Part shown: positions 20,724 through 30,833 of the stretch, in pieces
Layout of the letters: every line of letters begins with the position of its first letter
Position numbering within the stretch: the first letter of the stretch is position 1
Notes under the pieces: model-generated
Seen by the model: the letters and a program-made list of their open reading frames with translations, nothing else
What the model was told of the DNA's origin: nothing
The model's database searches: none
Assembly (NCBI GenBank): GCA_019009955.1
Contig: CM032230.1
Location: forward strand, 108,007,501-108,071,500
Reading direction: 5' to 3'
Source of the DNA: Riptortus pedestris
Taxonomy: Eukaryota; Arthropoda; Insecta; Hemiptera; Alydidae
DNA: 64,000 nt
Translations under genes and position numbers: made by a program

Positions 20724-21187
20724 AGCAGATTTCCCTTAAGAGAATTGAGGTCATACTCATGACGACGATATATATATTTGCCTGACTGCTCTAGTGGTCG
20801 CAATTTTTCTTGGATCGTTACCAAACTCGATATTTAAACGTTTTATGTAAAAAGACAGATTAAGTTGGTCAATGGCTGAAATCGGACCAGTGAGAGGGGG
20901 GATTTTTGAAAACTCCAAACATCTCCGTTACTATACGTCGGATCAAAAAAATGCAAAAAACCAATCTTAATGCAAATTAAATGTACTACAAATATTGTTA
21001 TATATCTTTGTTCTCTACCTTGAATACTAACCGAATAACATGCATTTTTCAGTTTTCAACCTTCAGCAAACCCCCCACTTCTACTCTCGTTACATAAACA
21101 ATTCTAGGTTATGTAATAAATCACATCATTCGAAGCTTAAATATCAAATATCGTTTTCATGAGACATGTATTATACGAGATACATTG
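20724..21187 (+). mobile_element. H copy, variant A, 3'-truncated
   Basis: 5' end AGCAGATTTCCCTTAAGAGA with part of the 5' block deleted, a short TA tract, the GGTCGCAATTTTT core, then TTCAGCAAACCCCCCACTTC to ATTATACGAGATACATT. The 3' hairpin end is missing. Confidence 0.85.
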
Positions 21188-21900
21188 GGTCATTAATTAT
21201 TCGTTCATTAATAACCTATGACTGAATATTGTTTTTTTTTTTTTAAGGTAATGACATGTTTTATTAACTGTTCTTGTTTCTTCTAAGACACATTGAGAGT
21301 TGTTGGTTGAATTAATTAATAACAGCTGAGTGAAGGGTCGAGTTAGAAGAGGAGCAGTGGTTTGTATTTCCGTTGCGGTGGCTACCCACGGCATATCACT
21401 GTTACAAAATTCAACACCCGCTTTCTACATGCTCAGATGCAAGGACAAACATGAGCCCTTGACGTTTATAGTGTCGAACAAAAGCACTCACTCAATAACG
21501 TGTTCTACCTCGCGTGCTGTTTGTTAAAGTTGGTTAATTTCCCTTTGGCTGACAAATATTTCCCTAAAAATACCTCAGTCTCAAGGAAATGGATGTCCCA
21601 CCTTCCAATTATAATCGCAAAAGTAACCGCAGTATCATTAAAAAAATAACACGTGGTAGCATACAACAAAGGAACTCTTGATTTTTTTTAACTTTATCGA
21701 AAAGTCGTGTAATTATATCCATAAAGGAAAATGATATTGAAGTACTCCAATAAGGTACATTTTATGAAACAGGGTACATTGGTGTCTACACCATGAATGG
21801 AGATACATTGCCCAGTTATTCCTCATCAGGAACTTAAATAAGCTGAGAGTATAGCTTGGGAGAGGATTGTATATTGTTGGCCCTTCAAAAAAAAAAAAAA
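21188..21900. other. Unassigned DNA
   Basis: Two overlapping short frames near 21200-21530 are on opposite strands and have no family features. Confidence 0.5.
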
Positions 21901-22493
21901 AAGGCCATCACGTGGGGCTGCGCTAACGAAGCAGATTTCCCACGTGCGACAGGTATTTGCATTTATTTCAAAATGTAAAAGTTCAATATTTAACAATAAC
22001 TGGTATTTAGGCTTCAAATAATGTGTTCATAATATAACAGCTTATAGTTAATATGACATGAGTAGGAGTGGAGGTTTACTGAAGATCGAAAACTAAAAAA
22101 TGCAAATATCTCAGTTAATAATCCAGACAATGAAAAAACGTACATACCACTATTTATAGAGCATTAGATTTGCAATAAGATTGGTTCTATATAATATTTC
22201 GTTCCGACGCATAGTAACGGAGATATTTCTAATTTTCGAAGTTCCCTCCTCTAACGGCCCCCTCCCACTGGTTCGATTTTAGCCGTTAACGAACTTAATC
22301 TTCATTTTTAAATAAAACGTTTAAATGTCGAGTTTGGTATCGATCAGACAAAAATTTACTATGTATATATACATATATAAAATTTTGAACGGACCCCATT
22401 TTCGTCATCTAGGTAGTATCGATGGACATTTGAAGATATTTTCCCATCATGAGTACAACCTCAATAGCTGATTTTCCTTAAGGGAAACTAGCT
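21901..22493 (-). mobile_element. H copy, variant A, internally shortened
   Basis: 3' end CATCACGTGGGGCTGCG and GCAGATTTCCCACGTG; 5' end AGCTAGTTTCCCTTAAGGAA near 22490. The C-rich middle of variant A is deleted and the (TA)n tract is reduced to about 20 bp. A 17-base A-run precedes the 3' end on the plus strand. Confidence 0.87.
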
Positions 22494-23788
22494 AAAATGA
22501 TTGTGGTTTTCGCATAAATAATTAACGATGAATATAATTGACGTGGAGTGTTTTGTACTCCTTTTGTCAGTTGTTGGCATTGTCGTTATGGCATAAGTTT
22601 CATAAAAATGAACTCTTATCCTATCTATAACATGATAATTAAAAAGTAAGCTCGAAGCTTATTCACCCATTTTCTGTTAACGAAATTCTTATTTGGTCGT
22701 TGCGAAACTAGATATCTTAACGAACCAATTAAACTAAAAGTAGAGAGTGTTAATGACTGATATAGTATATGATTTAGAAAAGGTGGAAAATGTATCTTTG
22801 CACCTGAGTGAGTATGGTACCTCTAAAAATGTTTCTTGTAAGCATGAGTTATCATTCTCATATATAAACGGATATAATATTTATTAATTACTTTTTAGCC
22901 CAAAGTAAAACCCTCTATGGGGAGGGGGTCAGTCTTTCTCATATGATATGGATTTAAAATACCACTGTTCTTTACTTTAAACATGAGAGAGTAACTTGAA
23001 TTTGCAGGCGAGATGCGTAACCAATGAACTGTAAGTCATTATTGTATGCCTGTTTAATTAAATAGATTATTTGATACATACTTCATGCTTCGTTTTCGTT
23101 TATTATTATTATTTATAGTTGAAAGGTGTATAACACAAAATGTGTTCAGTGCACTATCAGTTCGATGTGGGGGAGAGAACTCTAATCTTGAGACTTTTAA
23201 CGAACGTGCTCTCCAACTCACTCCACTTCGACCTAGTTCAGTCGACGTGATTAAAATATTTAATGTGTTTTTAGGTTTGTTTTAGTATGCAACGAACATA
23301 GTTTTCTTTTTCCAAGGTACAGTTCTTACCACCATGGCTCACTGGTCTCCACAAGTTTTTATTATAATTATTTCTGTTAGCTTTGGATTCCGGAATGTTA
23401 GTGTCACCAAAAGGTTTTAAGGAAGGTATGGACGCTTTATATCCGTCAACATATGCCTTCGGCGAGCGTTATCCTTACAGATGAGTGTTTTTAAGTATCT
23501 TTGAAAGTAATTCCATGGTGAGTGAATGTTCTCCTCTATAAAAATTAACAAATCGCCAGAGCTGGTTGAAATCCCCTCTCTATTACTAAAGTTCGCAGAA
23601 GATCCCATTATCAGAGACGAGATGTGTCACGAAAAGGGCAAAAATTTAATTGTGGAAATTGTACATGTTTATTGGTCCTTCCTGCTGCTTATAAGGTCCT
23701 GTCGATTTCCATCTTTAAATTACTAGTTTAATAAGGAACTCCCCATTACTAAAATTACTAGTAGGTTGGTACCCCAGAGGTCACTTTT
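22494..23788. other. Unassigned DNA
   Basis: No supported gene. Frames at 23085-23285 and 23417-23726 are short, and those at 23417-23726 overlap on opposite strands. Confidence 0.5.
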
Positions 23789-23937
23789 AGCAGATTTCCC
23801 TTAAGGGAAATCAGCTATTGAGGTTGTACTCATGACGGAATTTTCAAAATTTTTCTTCAAATGTCCATCGATCCTACCTAGTAGATGACGAAAATGAGGT
23901 CCGTTCAAAACTGTATATATATATCTATATATATATA

Positions 23938-23986
<49 letters not shown>

Positions 23987-24727
23987 CTGTTACCGCTCTA
24001 GCGGTCGCAATTTTTGTTTGATCGTTACCAAACTCGATATATTTAGTCGTTTTATGTAAAAAGAAAGATCAAGTTCGTTAACGGCTGAAATCGGGACCAG
24101 TGGGAGGGGGGGGTTTAGAGGGGGAGGATTTTCGAAAAAATTTCAAAATATCTCCGTTTACTATACGTCGGATCAAAAAATTATACAGAATCAATCTTAT
24201 TACAAATTAAATTTACTATAAATATTGTTATATACATTTATTCTCTATCTTGAATATTAACCGAGATATTTGCATTTTTTCAGTTTTTCACCAAACCGCC
24301 ACTTCTACTCATGTTACGTAAACAATACTCTGATACATAATAAATCACATTATTGGAAGTTTTAAATACCAAAAATTGTATTCAAGAGACCTTTATTATA
24401 CGAGATACATGCAAATATGTACTGGTGACTCCCCCCCCCCCCCCATCTTAAAGTTTTGGACTACTAAAATTTTATTGATTGAGATAACAATTTATTCTGA
24501 CTCATTATTAATTACAGTACTAGATATAGTAAATAGTTCTCAATAAAATTAATGTGTTATATTCTGATATATTTCAGTAATTGTTTTTCTTTCCGGTGTG
24601 AGGCGGGAGGCGGGACCCGTTTGTTTACATATCTAACCTAAACGCTTCCTGTCGGCAGGCTATTTGAAATTGGATGAAACATTTCTTTCTTATTTCCGTT
24701 TGTATTTATTCACGGTGGTGTTGTGTT

Positions 24728-25349
24728 TAGGGACCTTGCGATACTGGATCCGATATCTGGTATCGATACCCTACTGGTATAAAAGTATCGATACTCTGAT
24801 AATATCGCATTAAAAGTATCGATACCAAAGGTATCGGTATCGAAACACCTCTGATTATGAAATCAGGTTTTTTTAGGAAAAAAAAAATGTGATTTATGAC
24901 TGTTATAAAACGTCAGTTTTATCTATTTAAAAACGTTTTCTTGTTTCTTAAAATAAAAAAAAATATTAATTTTTTTTGTTTTATTATGGAAATTGATGAA
25001 GAATGTAGGTAATCCTCAATCGGCGGTTATCCTTTATCCCCTGCCTTTGAAATATTGTACTACGACATAATTTGATTTATTACTCATTATCATGTATTTT
25101 ATTTACTTTAAATTCGAATTTTTTATTAATTTACTTTTAATGTAATTAAAATGGAATGTGGACGTTAATAAATAAAAAAAAATTAATGTAATTAGTTGAT
25201 ATTAAATTATCAAGCATTCGATACCGATACTCATCTTTTTGTTGCGATACCGTTGAAATATCGGAAGCAAAGTATAGATACCAATACTCCTAGTATCGAA
25301 AACAAAAGTATCGATACCTACCCATATCGGTAGTATCGCAACGTCCCTA
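24728..25349. mobile_element. Non-autonomous hAT element with 8-bp TSD
   Basis: Terminal inverted repeats start TAGGGAC(C/G)TTGCGATACT at both ends. Perfect 8-bp direct repeats GTTGTGTT flank it (24720-24727, 25350-25357), and the uninterrupted H copy near 44730 has one GTTGTGTT at the same place. TSD length and the TAGGG start fit hAT. Subterminal regions are full of the palindrome GGTATCGATACC/AGTATCGATACT, likely transposase binding sites. At 622 bp with no transposase it is non-autonomous. Confidence 0.92.
25149..25182 (+). mobile_element. 34-bp SINE stub with 12-bp TSD
   Basis: AAATGGAATGTGGACGTTAA followed by TAAATAAAAAAAAA contains only the last ~20 bases of the SINE plus an A-rich tail. 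It is flanked by perfect 12-bp repeats TTAATGTAATTA (25137-25148, 25183-25194). An extreme 5' truncation by target-primed reverse transcription explains it. Confidence 0.75.
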
Positions 25350-25435
25350 GTTGTGTTACCAGTATGTATATTTATCTATTACTAAACTTCACGAGGGAAA
25401 TCTGCTTAGTTTACGCAACCCCTGCGTGACAGACT

Positions 25436-25840
25436 TTTCTATATTAGGCAAATACGTAAAAAAGCCAATGGACAAAATGATGATTTGCATCGCCTCCAAA
25501 CAACCAATGAAAGCTAAAAGAGGCTATAATTATTAGAGGCATGACAGTCGGTTCGAACACCAAGGATACTTATGAGGTTGACTAGAATTACTCTCTTAGG
25601 TACATATTGTATGATGTAAAATCGGAGCTGGCTTCTCTGATAGCATTGGGGCTACCACTGACTTATGGCAAGGAGATCTATAGCCTACACCGTTTAAGCT
25701 TGACCTGGAAGTGACAAGACGAAAATAAGGACAAACCGTGGTGGTACCATCCAAGCTAGGATCACACAGCACAAGGCGAATGCTAACAATATTAGCAATG
25801 GTTGATGCGCTGGAATAATAATGGCTCAAAAGACTACTTA
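25436..25840. other. Unassigned DNA, possibly decayed LINE
   Basis: It lies just upstream of the LINE fragment. CTAGGATCACACAGCACAAG and neighbouring bases may be decayed reverse-transcriptase sequence, but I cannot align it securely. Confidence 0.35.
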
Positions 25841-26265
25841 CCTCTGGACAAACCGGAGAGATTGGAGCCGCTATTGAATTGGTGGGCATTTTATGGTTAT
25901 TTCAGGATTAAGAACCCGGAGTGAAACTGTTTGGAAGCCGATGGTCGCATAGACCTGATGCTTCTACCCTGTAAAAGGCTCTCCCGAGGGAGGCAAAAGT
26001 GCGAATATACAAAACTATCAACAGACCAACAGTTATATATGGTAAACAAACGTAGATCCTCTGCAATGAAAGCCGTAACACTCTGATAGTTGGATCGCTG
26101 ACAAGTAACGCTGTGGGAAATACTTTTGAGCCTGAGAAAGATCAGCAAAGATAATGGATCAGAAGCATCACCGAACTCATAGCTTGGTATCATCCGTGCT
26201 TTTAACAAAAGGCAGATTGTACTGGTATGGGTTCGTCGAGGAGATGGAGCAAATACTTCACCTAA
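25841..26265 (+). pseudogene. Non-LTR retrotransposon RT C-terminal fragment
   Basis: Plus-strand reading gives LSREAKVRIYKTINRPTVIYG, matching the LS-EAK-RIYKTIIRPVVLYGSETW motif of endonuclease-reverse transcriptases common in arthropods, then IRSITELIAWY, like the R-N-EL--LY segment that follows, and WYGFVEEM, like R--WAGHV-RM. Frameshifts and stops break it, and it is 5' truncated. It ends at the 3' end of the next H copy. Open frames on the opposite strand (25596-25889, 25897-26331) are shadows. Confidence 0.7.
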
Positions 26266-26273
26266 AAAAAAAG

Positions 26274-27013
26274 GAGTCCGCCACGCAGGGGCTGCGTAAA
26301 CTAAGCAGATTTCCTTCGTGAATTTTAACAATACATAAATCTACATACTGGTAACACAACGCCACCCTGAATATTAAGTGAATAAATTCAAACGGTAATA
26401 ACAAACCTTTCAGTCAATCTAAAAAACCTCCAGACGGGAAGCGTCTGAAATGTAAACAAACAGGTCTGCCAACCCCTCAACAGAAATAAAAACAATTTCT
26501 GAAATATATCAGAATATAACATATTAATTTTATTGAAAACTATGTACTATATATAGTACTATAATTTATAATGAATAAGACAATTTTTATATCAATGACT
26601 CAAATGTTAGTAGTCCAAGAACTTATGACAGGTGGGTGGGGGGGGGGACTACCAGAACATATTAGGGGGGGGGGGTCAACAAACATTGGTATGTGTCTCG
26701 TATAATAAAGGTCTCTTGCAAACAATATGTGGAATTTAATCTTGGAATAAAGTGGTTCATAAGACTACAGAGTACTGTTCATGTGACATGAGTAGAAGTG
26801 GGGATTTGCTGAAGGCTGAAAACTGAAAAATTCAAATGTCTCGGTTAATATTCAAGATAGAGAATAAATGTATATAACAATATTAATAGTAAATTTATAC
26901 ATAATTTTGAACGAACCTCATTTTCATCGATCGATGGACATTTGAAGAAATGTTTCGAAAATCGTGCCATGAGTACGACTTCAACAGCTAATTTCCCTTA
27001 ACGGAAATCTGCT
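26274..27013 (-). mobile_element. H copy, variant A, core deleted
   Basis: 3' end AGTCCGCCACGCAGGGGCTG; 5' end AGCAGATTTCCGTTAAGGGA at about 26994-27013. Between 26895 and 26905 the core from the GTCGGATCG block to (TA)n is missing, joining ATAGTAAATTTATACATAAT directly to the GAACG block. G-runs of 9 and 10 occur at 26637-26665. Confidence 0.88.
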
Positions 27014-28519
27014 AAAATCTTCTTGAAGGGCACAGCTAGTGAAGCGAGGAAGAAGGAAAGGTCACTGGATAATCTCAGGAAGGGCTTGGGTAGGCTGGAG
27101 TCATCAATCGAAGGATCCTCGCACAAATGGTTTGAAATAATGACCCAAGTCCGGGTCATGCAATGTCTGAAGTGCTCTGTAGTTTATTACATTGCAAGTA
27201 TGGAACGCATCGTTTTCAAGTTTTCAATGTGTATCGTTGATGAATAGCTTCTGGTAGAGTTACATTAAGTATAAATGATTTTAACTAATTAATAATGTCA
27301 TGGGACCTAATGGAAATAATATATTGTCATTTAGAAAGAAGATGTATCGAAATTACCCGAACCCATACATTATATTTAATTTTAAATGAAGTTAATCCAA
27401 GATAGATGACTATTTTCTCACTTAAACAGGTGGCTAAAAAAATAAATATCACTGTTAAATTTTTTTTTCTTCATCATTTTACAAACCTTATCTTGCCGGT
27501 TGAATGTATATTTTTTTATCCAGCAGAAAAGAGGATAACTGTGTGGGCTGCGATGCCATGGATTACTGGCCCAGCGGCTATAGAAGCATCTATTTTTTAA
27601 TGAAGCATAAACCGCTAAAGCACAAAGCAAGGAATCCCATACAGTCGACTTATTTTCTCTCATCCAGAAGATAACACCCAGAGTGGAAGTCTGAGCCATT
27701 ATACGGAAAAGAAATTATTATTGATTATTCTATTCACGTAGAAGGGGAAAAGAAATTAGCATCGGTAAAAATAAATGGGATAGGTGATCATCATAGTTTT
27801 ACCCCTTATATATATATATATTACGAATATGTATTATTTCTTTCTAAAGCCTTTCAAAGTTAAGGGGTGGATAGCGTTAAGATTATTACAAATCTACATT
27901 GAGTTGGAAAATGGTTTGGTAATTAAACAACATCCTCAACCTATTCAGGTAATTACGACCACTTTATTCTTTTCTTACCTGAGCTAGCAGATTTAAAAAT
28001 GACCATTTTAGGTTTTGCAGCGTTTTTGAATTGGCAACACCCTAAATATAGATGAGCTAAGTACTAATTCCTGGTATGTTGTGCTGTAAGTTAACCCAGT
28101 CTTGGAAGGGTTGGTGTCTCTTGCCGCAAGCGTTAAATTTCACAGGTTTATCGCATTTCACAGGACAGTGATTCACTTTTCACCACCCACATTCATACTC
28201 TATAAAGTTACTGTTACTGATTAGGCTGTTTATACCCTCCTACATAGTTTCTGTTTGTACGATTAGTTTTAGAAATTTTTATAAAGGGACATGTTTACTA
28301 TCTGCTTCTTCTTGATGTGTTGAATCCAAATCACTCTTGGGTTTTTTTTTGTGTCACTCATAGTTTTCGAGCAATCTGCTATTTATTATATAGTATAAAA
28401 CCTCTATTCAGTACGTGGGAAAATTAATGAACCCCTATCATTAGCTTGGTTAGTATTTACATTAGGCTACTAATAGCAATGATATAATGTGCTAATACAA
28501 GTTTCACTTGTAAGCTGGA
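27014..28519. other. Unassigned DNA
   Basis: Several short frames (27023-27247, 27418-27699 minus, 27784-27987) but no family I recognise, no splice-bounded exon and no repeat shared with the rest of the window. Confidence 0.45.
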
Positions 28520-28539
28520 ATCGGTTTATACTTTCTTTC

Positions 28540-29690
28540 CCTTTTTCCGATTAAGCTGTTGAGTATCTTCTGCGATGGGTCGCTTGCTGAACTTCTCGGT
28601 GAAGTGACCAACAGTAGTCCCACATCAATGTCCTGGTGAAAACGCTCGCCTTGCTTTTTACTCCACATCTCCATAATTCTCAGAGAAATAATCTGAGATC
28701 TATCTGTCTGAGGGATCTATCCTGGCTGTTCAAAAAGAAAGTCCGTCACGCAGGGGATGCGTAAACTAAGCAGATTTCCCACGTCAAGTTTTACAATAGA
28801 GAAATTTCACAAAAGTCGAACAGTTACGGAAACGGCCGAACTAGCTTTTGCCGGAAACTCACGACTAAACCCGAAGTTAGCCAATTTCGTTTCGTCCGCT
28901 ACAATTAATAAAAATGCAAATATCTCGGCTAATATTCAAGATGGAGAATAAATGCATAGAACAATAGTTATAGTAAATTATTTGCAATACGATTGGTTCC
29001 ATACAATGTTTTACAACGTATGGTAATGGAGATATTTCAAATTTTCGAAAATCTCCCCTCTAAACCACCCCTATCACTTGTCCGATTTCAGCCATTAACG
29101 AACTTGATCTGTCTTTTTGTATAAAACGTTTAAATATCGACTTTGGTAACGATCAAACAAAAATTGCGACCACAAGAGCATTAACAGGCATATATATAAG
29201 AAATTATTCGAAAATCGCGTCATGAGTACCTTAAGGGAAATCAGCTAATAACTTTCAGGTTCATCAAACAGCCTAAATTTTTAAAATTTTTTACATATTG
29301 GCAGCAGTAGAAACGTATTCTGATTGTTTCTCATTTCCCAAGAACTCTTTAACGTCTTGTTTGAGTGATAGCCATGTGTCTGTCTCATTTAAGGTTATTG
29401 TGAGCTCAAAGATAACATCAAACCTCAAAACGCCTTCTTTTAGTTTAGCTTCTTTAGGTGAGGAAACTGTTGGCAGAGATACTTGAAACATGGTCCATCT
29501 TTGGGTAAAGCCTCTACAACCTGTTTCATTAGGCCAAACTTAATACGTAGAGGTGATAGAAGCTCGTTTTTTGGGGTTTTCAAGGTTTTTGCGCTGAATG
29601 TTCTTCTCACCAAGTTTTAGAGTCTCTCACAGATCAATTCTACCAAATAGAATTAGCAGTGATTCAGCAGTGCTACCAACGCCCTCTACA
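28540..29690 (-). pseudogene. Multi-copy arthropod protein pseudogene, split by H
   Basis: On the minus strand from about 29690: NELLSPLRIKFGLMKQ, EALPKDGPCFKYLCQQFP, AKLKEGV, then KEFLGNEK and NFKNLGCLMNLKV. After the H insertion come KKQGERFHQDI and, in another frame, DYCWSLHRE. These blocks, in this order (PL-IKLGLMKQ-V-A, CF-YL---FP-LS-AKLKEGVF, F-VV-NFLGN, GERFHQDI, M-DYCW-L-R), mark a protein family found in many copies in arthropod and some cnidarian genomes. I know it as uncharacterised and cannot name a function. Several frameshifts and stops, plus the H insertion, make it dead. Confidence 0.72.
28740..29246 (-). mobile_element. H copy inserted in the pseudogene
   Basis: 3' end GTCCGTCACGCAGGGGATGC and GCAGATTTCCCACGTC; 5' end near 29246 with only AGCTGATTTCCCTTAAGG kept. 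The 5' block (ATCGATCCTACC region) is deleted and (TA)n is about 10 bp. It separates LGCLMNLKV from the GERFHQDI part of the disrupted coding sequence. Confidence 0.88.
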
Positions 29691-30464
29691 TCCATTATTT
29701 TAGTTTTATAAAAGCTGTAAAAGTATGTAAAAATTGGTTAATTTAATCCGTTATTTACAAAATGTGAAAAAGTGGTGGGTGATGCATGTTTCTATTATAA
29801 TTATTTGAATAATCCAAAACCAAAATGTGAAATGCATTATTAACCGAAATCAGTGCCAAACTGCCTAGTCTGACCGTGCAGCATAAAACAGTCATAACTT
29901 TAATTTTTAAAATATGCAAATTTTGGAGGGGGAAAGCAAAACATTTAAAAGAAAATATGTACATAACACAAAAAAAGGCAATAAATAAGAAAAAAAGAAT
30001 TAACATACTTAAAAAAAATATTTAACACATTTTTAAGACACTGTACGGGCAATGTCAGGCTAACATTTTAAATAATTCTCTATCCTTACTAATTTATAAA
30101 TATCAGGCTTATAACAGTTAATCAATATCAAATATACTGTTCTTATATACAAATATAAAAAGAGCAGAATTACTGGTTGGAGATATGCCTCGGTGCGTAT
30201 TGTTAATGCCAAGGTAAGTTAGTTTACTATAATTGCCTAGTTCAATTAATTTTAATAATAATCTATTATACTATTTCCAGCCAATTTTATAAATGCGGAC
30301 GACTGTATCCTATGTTGTATTATCAAATATTAAAATATAAAAGATGTTAGATAAAAAAAAATGATGTGTGCATGTAACAATGAAAATTTAAATTAGTTGA
30401 TTATAATTATATAGTTTGATATTGCTAATTAAGAGATTATTTTCTAAATTTGTACTGAAATAGC
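29691..30464. other. Unassigned AT-rich DNA
   Basis: Very AT-rich, no supported feature. Confidence 0.5.
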
Positions 30465-30502
30465 TCCCTGAGAAGGGGTGTAGACACTCGAATCGCGTTG
30501 GG
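30465..30502 (+). ncRNA. Hammerhead-like motif 5 (degenerate)
   Basis: TCC (stem I), CTGAGAA (30468-30474), extra G, GGGTG-TAGA-CACTC (stem II, 30476-30489), GAA, T at the position equivalent to A15.1, palindrome CGCG (30494-30497), TT, GGG pairing with TCC. The fold and spacing match the other motifs, but two core positions are changed (CUGANGA to CTGAGAA, GAAA to GAAT), so activity is unlikely. AAATAAAAG follows. Confidence 0.5.
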
Positions 30503-30603
30503 CTTTAAATAAAAGTGACTGAATTGAAAAAATTATTTTCATGACCAATAATACCTCAAAAAACTATCTTGAATAAGAGACGGTCAGTTTATAAATATAC
30601 TAT

Positions 30604-30632
<29 letters not shown>
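30604..30632 (+). repeat. (GT)n microsatellite
   Basis: About 14 GT units. Confidence 0.95.
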
Positions 30633-30634
<2 letters not shown>

Positions 30635-30639
30635 AAGTA

Positions 30640-30833
30640 AAGGTTAAATAAAGGCTGAAAACAAGAAAGTACGAATAACTCTCTTAATAATTGAGTCACG
30701 ATATAATAATAATAATACAATAATATCCAGCTCTTAACTAATTTGATTTTTAGTGTTGAATGAAAGTGTTGAATATCGATTATGGTATAGGAAGGGACTA
30801 AAACGTCAAATAAAATATGGAAAATCTGCTAAA
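30640..30833 (-). mobile_element. Decayed H-related fragment (second subfamily)
   Basis: GGCTGAAAACAAGAAAGTAC, TTTTTAGTGTTGAATGAAAG, TTGAATATCGATTATGG, then AAATCTGCTAAAAGG at the 5' terminus. Similar blocks occur at 49330-49570, which suggests a diverged H subfamily. Confidence 0.5.

Larger units (their letters stand above)
23789..25435 (+). mobile_element. H copy, long variant A, carrying a hAT element
   Basis: Intact 5' palindrome after CACTTTT, (TA)n at about 23914-23982, the core, the C-rich region, the TTTCCGGTGTGAGG segment, then the 3' end TTTACGCAACCCCTGCGTGA, CAGACT, TTTT. Interrupted at 24728-25349. Without the insert it is about 1.02 kb, the same architecture as the copy at 43830. 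Confidence 0.92.

Noticed and set aside
25596..26331. 97- and 144-codon minus-strand frames
   Set aside because: Opposite strand of the LINE RT fragment and of the H end; the plus strand carries the recognisable family motifs.
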